From: Bacteroidales bacterium | GTDB lineage: Bacteria > Bacteroidota > Bacteroidia > Bacteroidales > UBA932 | DNA length: 27,294 bases | Direction: 5' to 3' | Assembly: GCA_004552615.1 (NCBI GenBank) | Contig: SFNZ01000027.1 | Coordinates: 1-27,294, forward strand | Shown here: piece after piece, positions 7,272 through 15,615 of the stretch | How the letters are laid out: every line of letters begins with the position of its first letter | How positions within the stretch are numbered: the first letter of the stretch is position 1 | Made by a program: the position numbers and the translations under genes | Notes under the pieces: model-generated | What the model was told of the DNA's origin: nothing | The model's database searches: none | The model's input: the letters and a program-made list of their open reading frames with translations, nothing else

Positions 7272-10200
7272 CTAAAGCGACATATTGAATACAAACCCGA
7301 CATAGTGGCTGTCCATGCGGCAGCCACTGTTTTTTATCCTGTCGGATGCCGAGCCGCCGTTCCAGTCGACGGTGACACCGATGCTGCAGTCATACGGTAT
7401 CCAGAGCAGATTCGCGAACCTGGCAACAATCCTGGCACCGGCACTGAACAGATTGCCGTCCGCAAGGGATTTGCCTTCGGAGAACATGGTGAAGTCAAAA
7501 TGAGGCGTGACCTCGAAACTCCTGACATAGAACAGGGGAGAGAACCAGTTGATATCCCCGACATAGACCGGTATTGCATAATCCACGCTGAGCTTCAGGT
7601 TATTACGGGAATTCTGCCGGATGTAATAGTCAGCTCCAGAGTCATTGAACCCGCGTGGAGACATATCCACTACAGTCTCCTTGAATATGCCTTCAGACTT
7701 GCGGTGCTGGTACATCGCGGTGAGCTTGAGCCCCTGGGTCCTCGTGATACCAGGCAGATAGCCGTACACATAGCCGTAAAATGCCGGAGTGAACATGTCC
7801 GAAAGCCCTGTCCTTGCAGACATCCCTACCTCGGCTCCTATTCCCATCCTCGGATAGACTGCCGAACTTGCCGTCGGACGCATGACGTAGCCGCGCACGG
7901 ATGCCGTCAGTTTCTGCATCAGCACATTGGAACCGGGACGGTATCCTGTCAGATGCACCGGCCATGAACTTCCGTCGAAATTCCCGTCGTAGGAAATCTC
8001 CGTCACGGCCTTGTCAAACCAGTCATTGCCGATCTTGTATTCAACCTGCGGAATCAATCCTCTCTGCCAGCCTCCGGAAGTGAAATTGAACGGAATGTAT
8101 GCCCTGATCCGGCCTTCGACATAAGGCACGGATAGCAGGCTGCCATACATATTATCAGAGACTTCCCCTGCAGCGGATATATCCCTGCGGCGATACTGGA
8201 TGGCCGCCCTGTCATTGATGTCAGCAGACAGTTCCAGGACAGGATAAAGTCCCGTATATGTCAGGTTCAGATGCCCGGAATGTCTGTGGCGCGTACCTCC
8301 GTATGCATAGGAATAAGGATCTTTGTGATAACCGTATCCTATTGAACCCCAGAACGTTCCGAGATCATTCTGAAACAGGGCCGTGGCCCCGGCACAGGCA
8401 TATTCGTAATTGTAGTCCGCACTCGATGAGGATATCCTGTCATAATTGAAATAAACCGGTGCCCAGGAATGAATGCGGAGAAGATGCCCGGCCTTGCGGT
8501 ATCGCTTCACATCCTGCAGCCCTGCAAATTGCTCTTCCCGGGCCCCGGGCATTCCGATACCCTTGCGCATAGCCAGTCCCTCCTCCTGGGATGAAAGCTC
8601 GTCAGCCACCCTGTACCTGTGGATGTCTTCATAATCAACAACCTCGGACATGAGGTCCCTGCAGGCCGTCCGGTGCAGCATCTTGTCATCTCCCGTCTGG
8701 ACCGTATAATACAGATAATCCCCGTCTCCGCAGAATTCGGAGCCTCCGTTCCTCAGGGATGTCAGCTGGAGCACCTCACCGGATGTCGTATCATATTCAT
8801 AATACTCATTCGTCCCGGTCCGGTCGCAGGCGAAACGCAGATTGCCGCCTTGAGCGCGGAGATTCCGGATGCTGACAGGAAGAGGCCTTACGGCAACGCC
8901 AGCCGGCTCGCCGGCAATATCACTTACCCTGTAAATGCCACATCCCTCATCAGATACTGCGCTGAAATACAGCTCATTGCCAACATAGCAGACTTCCGCC
9001 GCCTGCAACCCGCCAGGAATCCTTATATTCCGTACCATGGCCCCGCTCCGGGCATCAAGGACAGAGATTGAAGAGCCCCCTTCCGCAGGCAGGGATACCG
9101 CCGCAATGAATTGTCCGTCAGAAGAAGGAACCGGATTGAAAAGTCTCCCGCGGCGTACCAGCGTACCGGTGCGGCCGGAGGAAATGTCATAATATCTAAT
9201 TGCGGAATCCATTTCCAGCGACCACCTCTCATCTGGCAATGTCTCGCTCCACCACAGTCGCCCGTTGCCTGCCGAAAGCCTTCCGGTGTTGCCCGAGAAT
9301 GCCCTGAGGCGATTCATCGAGCCGTCATCCGGATTGACTTCAACGAGTGAGCAGGCCTCCGGAAGTCCTGTCAGGATTCCGTAAATCCTCCCGTCATACA
9401 TGACACTTCCCCGCAATTCCCTGTACCATCTGTCCTCTCCGGATACCCTCGCGGAAGGGATGAACGGCTCACGGGCCGCGGCTTCCTCCTCCCACATTTC
9501 GTTGAAAGTCCTCATTATAACGTCGAATGACTGCCTGAATCCCATTCCGGAAGCTGCCTTCATGGTCTTGCGGGTATTGCCGAATCGGAAAGGATTCGTC
9601 CTCATCCTGTCGAAATAGCGCTCAGTATAGAGCGAATCCCCGAAACAATATCTGGCACCTGCAAGCGTCAGATAACCAAGGGCATAGTGATCCGGAGCAT
9701 AACGCCTGTACGATCCGTATCTCCATCTGGTCCAGTTCCTCCAGTCCCCTTTCGCGAATGCCGCACGGTAATATTCCAGAAAATCCGCAGACCTTCCCCT
9801 GCCGGCACCGGTCAGTGCCGTCTCCGCCACCACGGCATCCCCTTCGAGCATCCAGGTATTCGGCCACAATGCGGAATACGCACCCGGAGCCATGTCCCCG
9901 AGCAGGATAGCCAGCGGCTTGAGCCAGCCCCTGTATCCGAACTGCATCTGGGCGATATGACGGCCCTCGTGGACTGCCAGGTTCTCTATCCATGGCAAAG
10001 GATCAGGATCATAGGCATCCGGCAGGGTGAACACGTCGAGACGCTTCGGGGCCCAGGTGACAGATGCATTGGATATCCCATGATAAGGATGAAGGATTAT
10101 CGGGAATTTTCTCCTCTTCCCGTCCTTGAGAGACAATCCCGAACTGATGGCCTCCGGCCTGGTATATTTCTCGAACTGGAGCCCGTAGCAGGCGGCAATA

Positions 10201-10379
10201 GAATCCATACCGACAGGGTATATTATCCTGAAATGATCAGTCTTCCCGACGTTCCACCTGATGCGCCCGGGATCTTCCCCGAGAGAATAGAACTGCGCAG
10301 ATGCAGGAAAAGGCCGCAGCATGACTGCTGAAACAAGCAAGGCAGTTGTCAAAAGGAAAGATCTGGTACCGGGATTCAT
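7272..10379 (-). CDS. exported HExxH metallopeptidase-like / propeller / barrel protein
   Basis: A 1035-residue protein with a signal peptide (hydrophobic LLTTALLVSAVML, likely cleavage after PASA near residue 28). Residues 30-300 carry an HEGRH zinc-type motif (His137, Glu138, His141) inside a hydrophobic helix, and a downstream WMLEGDA with Glu179 as candidate third ligand. This is the arrangement of gluzincin or peptidase-MA-like domains. Residues 310-600 read as repeated beta-strand units (for example GRIYGILTGL, DGQFIAAVSLP, NELYFSAVSDEG, NLRFACDRTG, DYLYYTVQTGD) that look like a WD40/TolB-type propeller. Residues 640-1035 alternate Gly and aromatic residues as in an outer-membrane barrel, ending VGFVFNMSL. 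I infer a cell-surface peptidase or binding protein. It is a lone gene and the function is unknown. Confidence 0.75.
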   Translation of the reverse strand: MNPGTRSFLLTTALLVSAVMLRPFPASAQFYSLGEDPGRIRWNVGKTDHFRIIYPVGMDSIAACYGLQFEKYTRPEAISSGLSLKDGKRRKFPIILHPYHGISNASVTWAPKRLDVFTLPDAYDPDPLPWIENLAVHEGRHIAQMQFGYRGWLKPLAILLGDMAPGAYSALWPNTWMLEGDAVVAETALTGAGRGRSADFLEYYRAAFAKGDWRNWTRWRYGSYRRYAPDHYALGYLTLAGARYCFGDSLYTERYFDRMRTNPFRFGNTRKTMKAASGMGFRQSFDVIMRTFNEMWEEEAAAREPFIPSARVSGEDRWYRELRGSVMYDGRIYGILTGLPEACSLVEVNPDDGSMNRLRAFSGNTGRLSAGNGRLWWSETLPDERWSLEMDSAIRYYDISSGRTGTLVRRGRLFNPVPSSDGQFIAAVSLPAEGGSSISVLDARSGAMVRNIRIPGGLQAAEVCYVGNELYFSAVSDEGCGIYRVSDIAGEPAGVAVRPLPVSIRNLRAQGGNLRFACDRTGTNEYYEYDTTSGEVLQLTSLRNGGSEFCGDGDYLYYTVQTGDDKMLHRTACRDLMSEVVDYEDIHRYRVADELSSQEEGLAMRKGIGMPGAREEQFAGLQDVKRYRKAGHLLRIHSWAPVYFNYDRISSSSADYNYEYACAGATALFQNDLGTFWGSIGYGYHKDPYSYAYGGTRHRHSGHLNLTYTGLYPVLELSADINDRAAIQYRRRDISAAGEVSDNMYGSLLSVPYVEGRIRAYIPFNFTSGGWQRGLIPQVEYKIGNDWFDKAVTEISYDGNFDGSSWPVHLTGYRPGSNVLMQKLTASVRGYVMRPTASSAVYPRMGIGAEVGMSARTGLSDMFTPAFYGYVYGYLPGITRTQGLKLTAMYQHRKSEGIFKETVVDMSPRGFNDSGADYYIRQNSRNNLKLSVDYAIPVYVGDINWFSPLFYVRSFEVTPHFDFTMFSEGKSLADGNLFSAGARIVARFANLLWIPYDCSIGVTVDWNGGSASDRIKNSGCRMDSHYVGFVFNMSL

Positions 10380-10422
10380 ATCGTTCTAACTTTTATTCTG
10401 AAATATATATGTCAATGAACGG

Positions 10423-10430
10423 CAAATCTA
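10423..10430 (-). promoter_or_regulatory. -7 box for the 1035-residue exported protein
   Basis: The minus strand reads TAGATTTG, matching TAnnTTTG. No TTTG is seen at the right -33 distance. The box is only 11 bases from the oppositely oriented -7 box of the transporter gene, so the two promoters must overlap. Confidence 0.4.
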
Positions 10431-10441
10431 ACTATTTTTTA

Positions 10442-10449
10442 TATTTTTG
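10442..10449 (+). promoter_or_regulatory. -7 box of the Na/Pi cotransporter gene
   Basis: TATTTTTG matches TAnnTTTG. Transcription would start near 10456, only about 15 bases before the ATG at 10471. The TTG at 10447 lies inside this box and therefore cannot be the start codon of the transporter. Confidence 0.5.
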
Positions 10450-10470
10450 CAGATAAAACAAACATTATAT

Positions 10471-12201
10471 ATGCAGATTGTACTTCAGGTCCTCACTCTG
10501 TTCGGAGCTCTCGCGATGTTCCTCTACGGAATGACACTCATGAGTGAAGGTCTTCAGAAAGCGGCAGGTGACAAACTCAGGTCATTCCTCGCCGCCATGA
10601 CATCCACAAGATTCAAAAGGGTCATCACAGGTATCATCATCACGGCCCTCATCCAGTCTTCAAGCGGCACCACGGTAATGGTGGTCAGCATGGTGAATGC
10701 CGGACTCCTTTCACTCGGAAATGCAATCGGAGTCATAATGGGTGCCAATATCGGCACGACTGTAACAGCTTGGCTCATAGCGGTATTCGGATTCAGCGTC
10801 GATATTTCGACCGTAGCCATCCCATTAGTCGCCCTCGGATTTATTTTCTCGACGAGCAAGAACAACCGCAACAGGAGCATCGGCCAGTGCATCATCGGAT
10901 TCTCCCTACTGATTCTCGGCCTCGCAGCCCTCAAGGCATCCGTGCCGAATCTCGATGAACATCCTGAAGCCCTGGCATTCGTACAGAACATGACGGGATA
11001 CGGATTCGGCTCCGTCCTCATTTTCCTGGCGATCGGTACTATCCTCACAATCGTGCTCCAGGCCTCAAGTGCGACAATGGCCCTCACGATGGTATTCGTG
11101 TCCAACGGATGGATAGGATTCGACATGGCAGCAGCGATGGTGCTCGGAGAGAATATCGGAACCACCATCACTGCCAACATCGCAGCAGCGGTGGCCAACT
11201 ACTCGGCCAAGAGAGCTGCCCGTGCACATACAGTGTTCAATATCTTCGGCGTAGTCTGGGTGCTCATCATATTCCATCCTTTCCTCTGGCTAATCGGGAA
11301 AATCGTGGCTGCCCTCGGTCTTGCCGACCCTACGGTGGCCGACCTCACCATGATTGACTCGGACCCGATGCTGAAGACGTCAGTACTATACGGAGTCTGC
11401 ACACTGCATACATTGTTCAATATCACCAATACATGCGTGCTAATCTGGCTGATTCCTCAGATAGAAAGACTCGTGACAATGCTCGTTCCTACCCCGAAGG
11501 GCGAGGAGGAAGTATACCGTCTCAAATTCATCCAGGGAGGTCCCCTGTCCACTGCAGAGCTTTCTCTCGATGAGGCCGAGCAGGAAATCGTGCATTTCGC
11601 CGAGATTTGCCGGAACGGATTCGGCTATGCACGCCAGGCAATCAACGAGACTGACAAGAACAAATTCGAAGACCTGCGGGCCAAGCTCATCAAATATGAG
11701 GACATTACCGACAGGATAGAATATGAAATTGCCGCATATCTGAACGAGGTTTCGAAAGGCGAGATTTCCGAAGCTTCCGCTAACCGCATCAAGGGCATGT
11801 ACAAGATAATCGGCGAGCTGGAGAGTCTCGGTGATTCCGTGGAGGCCATCGGCAGGATGCTGGCGAGAAGGAACGACCATGGCAAGACCTTCGACTCAGA
11901 GCAGCTCAAGAGGCTCGGAAGAATGTGTGATCTGGTGGATACGGCTTTCAGGGCAATGATAGAGAACATGAAGGCTTCGTACAATTCCATCAGGGACATC
12001 TCCAATGCCAAGGATGCCGAGTACAATATCAATGAGTACCGCAACACCCTGCGCGAGGAGCATATTATCAATATCGAGGAGAACCCTGACTACAACTACC
12101 AGATCGGCGTGTTCTATATGGACATCGTGGCCGAGCTGGAGAAGATGGGAGACTTCATCATCAATATCTCCGAGGCCAAAATAGCTGAAAACAATGCGTA
12201 G
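10471..12201 (+). CDS. Na/Pi cotransporter-family protein with PhoU-like tail
   Basis: 576 residues from the ATG at 10471; an in-frame TTG eight codons earlier is rejected because it lies inside the promoter. The membrane part has two inverted copies of the family signature: ALIQSSSGTTVM (QSSS at 62-65) and VLQASSATMALTM (QASS at 197-200), each after a hydrophobic hairpin, plus MGANIGTTVTA and GENIGTTITAN. The C-terminal 200 residues are helical and PhoU-like (from about residue 350), as in bacterial NptA/YjbB-type proteins. Likely role: sodium-driven phosphate transport or phosphate efflux at the inner membrane; direction cannot be told from sequence. The stop overlaps the start of the thioredoxin lipoprotein by 8 bases. 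Confidence 0.92.
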   Translation: MQIVLQVLTLFGALAMFLYGMTLMSEGLQKAAGDKLRSFLAAMTSTRFKRVITGIIITALIQSSSGTTVMVVSMVNAGLLSLGNAIGVIMGANIGTTVTAWLIAVFGFSVDISTVAIPLVALGFIFSTSKNNRNRSIGQCIIGFSLLILGLAALKASVPNLDEHPEALAFVQNMTGYGFGSVLIFLAIGTILTIVLQASSATMALTMVFVSNGWIGFDMAAAMVLGENIGTTITANIAAAVANYSAKRAARAHTVFNIFGVVWVLIIFHPFLWLIGKIVAALGLADPTVADLTMIDSDPMLKTSVLYGVCTLHTLFNITNTCVLIWLIPQIERLVTMLVPTPKGEEEVYRLKFIQGGPLSTAELSLDEAEQEIVHFAEICRNGFGYARQAINETDKNKFEDLRAKLIKYEDITDRIEYEIAAYLNEVSKGEISEASANRIKGMYKIIGELESLGDSVEAIGRMLARRNDHGKTFDSEQLKRLGRMCDLVDTAFRAMIENMKASYNSIRDISNAKDAEYNINEYRNTLREEHIINIEENPDYNYQIGVFYMDIVAELEKMGDFIINISEAKIAENNA

Positions 12202-13180
12202 GATCCTGTCAGCGTTGACAGCGGCAGCAGCCTTGTGGGTCATTGCCTCATGCGGCGGACGGCCGTCAGGAAGCAGCCAGGCCCCGGCAGTGCAGCATTT
12301 CCCTTCCGTGGAGGCCCCTGGTATATATACCGACCCGGCGGAGAGGCTGGCATTCCTGGCCGAGCATTTCTGGGATGCATTCATGGACCCGTCTTTCAGA
12401 GGGGCCTGTGACTCGTCCCATGTGAAGGGAATCCCGAAGACTGATCTCGAGACTCAGTTCGGGATGTTCAGCACGATTCTGTGGCAGACTGACAACAGGA
12501 CAGCCGTACGGGCTTCGGAAGCGCTCTTCCGCATGGCCGAAAGTTGCGAGCGCGCGGACACGTCCTCCAATGTGTTCGAAACCGTCACCGAACTGGCCCG
12601 GAAATATTTCTACGACCCCAATTCCCCTGTGCGCAACGAGGAGTTTTTCCTGCCTTATGTCACCGGACTGGCCGGATCTGACATTGTCCCGGAATCCATG
12701 AAGCCGGCTTATCAGTACGAGGCGAAGATGTGCTCGCTCAACAGGGTGGGTGCACCGGCTGCGGATTTCGCTTTCAAGGACCTGTCCGGCAAAGTCAGCA
12801 CCCTGTACGGCATAAAGGCCGATTTCACTCTGCTGTTCTTTTCCAATCCGGGATGTCCTTCATGCAAGGAGATCACCGAGGCGATTGAATCCGATCCCGG
12901 AATTCACAGCCTGCTCAATGACGGCAGGCTGGCCGTTGTCAACATATACATAGATCTCGAGCTGGACAAATGGCGGGAATACGCCTCAGGATATCCGAAG
13001 GAGTGGCATAGCGGGTACGATTTCAACTATATCATCCGTACGGACCAGATATACAATGTCAGGGCAATCCCGTCCCTGTATCTTCTCGACAGGGACAAGA
13101 AGGTAATCATGAAAGACGCTCCGCAGGAGCGGATTTTCGCCCTGCTGTCAGCCGTGACCGGTTCCGGACCGGTTTCATGA
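12194..13180 (+). CDS. DUF5106-like / thioredoxin-fold lipoprotein
   Basis: A 328-residue lipoprotein: hydrophobic signal followed by a lipobox ending at Cys20 (VIASCGG). The middle part (about 45-180) is helical and resembles the DUF5106-type region found in front of thioredoxin domains in Bacteroidales. From about 185 there is a thioredoxin/TlpA fold: GAPAADFAFKDLSGK, LLFFSNPGCPSC (active-site Cys221 and Cys224), and the cis-Pro loop VRAIPSLYLLD. It should act as a periplasmic or envelope thiol oxidoreductase. It overlaps the transporter gene by 8 bases, so the two are coupled. A 5-bp hairpin just after the stop (13189-13205) lacks a U-tract. Confidence 0.85.
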   Translation: MRRILSALTAAAALWVIASCGGRPSGSSQAPAVQHFPSVEAPGIYTDPAERLAFLAEHFWDAFMDPSFRGACDSSHVKGIPKTDLETQFGMFSTILWQTDNRTAVRASEALFRMAESCERADTSSNVFETVTELARKYFYDPNSPVRNEEFFLPYVTGLAGSDIVPESMKPAYQYEAKMCSLNRVGAPAADFAFKDLSGKVSTLYGIKADFTLLFFSNPGCPSCKEITEAIESDPGIHSLLNDGRLAVVNIYIDLELDKWREYASGYPKEWHSGYDFNYIIRTDQIYNVRAIPSLYLLDRDKKVIMKDAPQERIFALLSAVTGSGPVS

Positions 13181-13225
13181 CTTACGTAGCAGGTTCCGTT
13201 CCTGCGGAGCGCCCATGCAAATCTG

Positions 13226-13600
13226 TCAGAGTTCAGTCTTCCAGAGTCCGTGGAGATTGCAGTACTCATAGACTGCAACAGGCTTGTCAGCGCAAGTGCA
13301 CACGATAGCTTCCGGCTTGTCTTTCAAGTCAATACGGATGCCTCCGTGTTCTGTCTCCACATAGATGAAAGCGATGTGATGCCCGGGAAGCATCGGATGA
13401 GGGACACTGCCGACATCCACCTTGATACGGCAGTCATCAAGTCTGGTCACGACCGGGAGATGTTTCTCCACGCTCGCATCGACGGTACCGGGAACGAGTT
13501 CCTGCATTTTCTCGCCGCAGCATACCACAGGCACGCCTGAATCGACGAATTTCACGAGTACATTGCCGCAATGGCGGCACTTATAGAACTTCACAGCCAT
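13226..13600 (-). CDS. dfx: desulfoferrodoxin (superoxide reductase)
   Basis: A 124-residue cytoplasmic iron protein that reduces superoxide to hydrogen peroxide without making oxygen, as used by anaerobes. Both iron sites are visible. Centre I has Cys8, Cys11, Cys27 and Cys28 (CRHC and VCCGEK), as in rubredoxin-like desulforedoxin. Centre II has Glu45-Lys46-His47, His68, a further His at 74 or 75, Cys114 and His117 in YCNLHGLW. Length matches two-centre (2Fe) SORs (about 125). The start is fixed by a perfect AGGAGG four bases upstream of the ATG, unusual for this phylum. A lone gene, converging on the thioredoxin lipoprotein and divergent from galM. Confidence 0.95.
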   Translation of the reverse strand: MAVKFYKCRHCGNVLVKFVDSGVPVVCCGEKMQELVPGTVDASVEKHLPVVTRLDDCRIKVDVGSVPHPMLPGHHIAFIYVETEHGGIRIDLKDKPEAIVCTCADKPVAVYEYCNLHGLWKTEL

Positions 13601-13604
13601 ATAA

Positions 13605-13610
13605 CCTCCT
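13605..13610 (-). promoter_or_regulatory. perfect Shine-Dalgarno sequence of dfx
   Basis: AGGAGG on the minus strand lies four bases before the dfx ATG (13600). Bacteroidota mRNAs generally lack strong Shine-Dalgarno sequences, so a full consensus here is noteworthy and supports the start choice. Confidence 0.7.
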
Positions 13611-13694
13611 GTTTTAGTTGTTAATTATCGTATTGAAACGTTACAAAAACCGTGCTGCCGGGATTTCGCGCCAGTTTGTCATGCCGGAGGAAAA

Positions 13695-13726
13695 TTTGTT
13701 ATTGACGATAAAAAATGATAAATTTG
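13695..13726 (+). promoter_or_regulatory. Bacteroides-type promoter of the galM-thyA-folA operon
   Basis: TTTG (13695-13698), 20 bases, then TAAATTTG (13719-13726): a perfect match to both consensus boxes. Transcription should start near 13733. An in-frame ATG at 13715 lies inside the promoter and so cannot be the galM start; the ATG at 13763 is the right one, with a leader of about 30 bases. Confidence 0.75.
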
Positions 13727-13762
13727 AAAGTCTTGCGTACAAATTCACGGAGACAGAAATAT

Positions 13763-14815
13763 ATGAGCATAGAAAAGACATTATGGGGAAAGACTGCCGA
13801 CGGCAGGGAGATTTTCCTTTATACCATGACCAATGCTTCAGGAGCTTCGGTCAGACTTTCATCAGTAGGTGCCGGCATAGTGTCGGTGGTGGTTCCGGAC
13901 AAAGACGGCAAAATGGCGGACGTCGTGATCGGATACGATGACCCGATGTCTTATTTCGCGGACGGCCCTTGTGCCGGAAAATGCCCCGGAAGATATGCGA
14001 ACCGCATCGCGAAAGGACATTTCACCCTTGACGGCAAGGAATACACACTGCCGATAAACAATGCCTGCAACCATCTGCACGGCGGCCCGGAAGGGTTCCA
14101 GAACCAGGTATGGGACAGCAGGATTGACGGGGATGCAGTGGAGTTCATGTATTTCTCAGAGGACGGCGAGGCCGGATACCCGGGCAATCTCAAAGTGGTA
14201 GCACGCTACGGATGGTCGGAGGAGAACGAACTGACTCTCACATTCACGGGAGAATCCGATGCTCCTACTGTGGTGAACCTGACCAACCACTCATATTTCA
14301 ATCTCGACGGGGAGGGCAGCGGCACTGTACTGGACCATGTCCTGAAGTTGAACGCTTCCGAGTATCTACCTACGGACGAGACACTTATACCTCTCGGCGA
14401 GCCTGAATCCGTCGCCGGGACGCCTATGGATTTCGTGAGCGGAAAAAGAATCGGTGAGGAAATCAAGGCGGACTTCCCTGCCCTCAAATATGGCAAGGGA
14501 TATGACAACTGCTTCGTGATTGACGGATACCAGCAGGGCCAGATACAGACTGCTGCTGAGCTGTATTCACCTGCCAGCGGACGCGTGCTCGAAGTCCTGA
14601 CCACCCAGCCGGGCGTACAGATCTACACCGGAAACTGGCTCGAGGGCTGCCCTGAAGGCAAGGACGGGCACATCTACCACGACTATGACGCAGTGGCCAT
14701 AGAATGCCAGCATTTCCCTGACTCACCTAACGAGGCGGAATATCCGTCCACCGAACTGAGGCCGGGAGAAGTCTTCGAACAGGCGATAATATTCTCGTTC
14801 TCAGTAAGGAAATAG
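13763..14815 (+). CDS. galM: aldose 1-epimerase (mutarotase)
   Basis: 350 residues from the ATG at 13763. It interconverts alpha and beta anomers of galactose and other aldoses, feeding galactokinase. Family motifs: AGKCPGRYANRI (71-82), the substrate-binding NHLHGGPEGF with His104 and His106, NLTNHSYFNL with the second catalytic His, YLPTDETLIPLGE, and TQPGVQIYTGN near the C-terminus. No signal peptide, so cytoplasmic. It heads a compact set with thyA (1 base after its stop) and folA, an odd partnership of sugar and nucleotide metabolism. Confidence 0.95.
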   Translation: MSIEKTLWGKTADGREIFLYTMTNASGASVRLSSVGAGIVSVVVPDKDGKMADVVIGYDDPMSYFADGPCAGKCPGRYANRIAKGHFTLDGKEYTLPINNACNHLHGGPEGFQNQVWDSRIDGDAVEFMYFSEDGEAGYPGNLKVVARYGWSEENELTLTFTGESDAPTVVNLTNHSYFNLDGEGSGTVLDHVLKLNASEYLPTDETLIPLGEPESVAGTPMDFVSGKRIGEEIKADFPALKYGKGYDNCFVIDGYQQGQIQTAAELYSPASGRVLEVLTTQPGVQIYTGNWLEGCPEGKDGHIYHDYDAVAIECQHFPDSPNEAEYPSTELRPGEVFEQAIIFSFSVRK

Positions 14816-14816
14816 C

Positions 14817-15611
14817 ATGAAACAGTACCTGGATCTACTGCGCCGTATCAGGCAGGAGGGAGTCATCAAGCATGACAGGACCGGAGTGGGGACACAGAGC
14901 GTGTTCGGACACCAGATGAGATTTGACCTTTCGGAAGGATTTCCCCTGCTGACCACGAAGAAGGTACATCTGAAATCCATCATATATGAGCTCCTGTGGT
15001 TCATTGCCGGGGATACCAACATCAAATATCTCAAGGATCACGGGGTTTCGATATGGGATGAATGGGCCGATGAGAACGGGGATCTCGGCCCTGTCTACGG
15101 GCATCAGTGGAGAAGCTGGCCGGCCCCGGACGGAAAGAGCATCGACCAACTGTCCCAGGTGATAGACCTGATACGGAACAATCCTGACTCGAGAAGGATG
15201 CTCGTGACGGCATGGAATCCGGGCGAGGTGGACAAGATGGCGCTTCCGCCTTGCCATTGCCTGTTCCAGTTCTACGTGGCTGACGGGAAGCTTTCCTGCC
15301 AGCTCTACCAGAGGAGCGCGGACACATTTCTCGGAGTACCGTTCAATATTGCATCCTACGCCCTGCTGACCATGATGATTGCCAGTGTATGCGGACTGCA
15401 GCCAGGAGATTTTATCCATACGACCGGAGATACGCATATCTATCTCAATCATTTCGAGCAGGTTGACCTCCAGTTGTCCCGTGACCCGAAAACGCTTCCG
15501 GTGATGAAAATCAATCCGGATGTGAAGGATATATTCGATTTCAGATATGAGGATTTCACGCTGGAGGGATATGACCCGTGGCCGGCGATAAAGGCCCCTG
15601 TGGCAGTCTGA
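14817..15611 (+). CDS. thyA: thymidylate synthase
   Basis: 264 residues, the same length as the E. coli enzyme. It methylates dUMP to dTMP using methylene-tetrahydrofolate, releasing dihydrofolate. The nucleophile is Cys146 in LPPCHCLFQF. Other conserved blocks are DRTGVGTQSVFG, FPLLTTKKVHLKSI, WDEWADENGDLGPVYG, the phosphate-binding NPDSRRMLV, and CQLYQRSADTFLGVPFNIAS. Its start comes one base after the galM stop, and folA follows after 4 bases, so ThyA and the enzyme that recycles its folate product are co-transcribed. Confidence 0.98.
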   Translation: MKQYLDLLRRIRQEGVIKHDRTGVGTQSVFGHQMRFDLSEGFPLLTTKKVHLKSIIYELLWFIAGDTNIKYLKDHGVSIWDEWADENGDLGPVYGHQWRSWPAPDGKSIDQLSQVIDLIRNNPDSRRMLVTAWNPGEVDKMALPPCHCLFQFYVADGKLSCQLYQRSADTFLGVPFNIASYALLTMMIASVCGLQPGDFIHTTGDTHIYLNHFEQVDLQLSRDPKTLPVMKINPDVKDIFDFRYEDFTLEGYDPWPAIKAPVAV

Positions 15612-15615
15612 AGTT

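Noticed and set aside
7116..7967. 283-codon open frame on the plus strand across the yeiH end and the exported-protein gene
   Set aside because: Overlaps two well-supported genes, has a His/Arg/Pro-rich composition typical of a shadow frame, and no family features.
10447..10470. TTG start eight codons earlier for the Na/Pi cotransporter
   Set aside because: The TTG lies inside the TATTTTTG promoter box, and the ATG at 10471 gives the normal family start.
13157..13205. Hairpins around the end of the thioredoxin lipoprotein gene as a terminator
   Set aside because: Stems of 5 bp without a U-tract on either strand; too weak to call.
13715..13762. Earlier ATG for galM
   Set aside because: It falls within a perfect promoter (TAAATTTG at 13719); the extra 16 residues do not resemble mutarotases.
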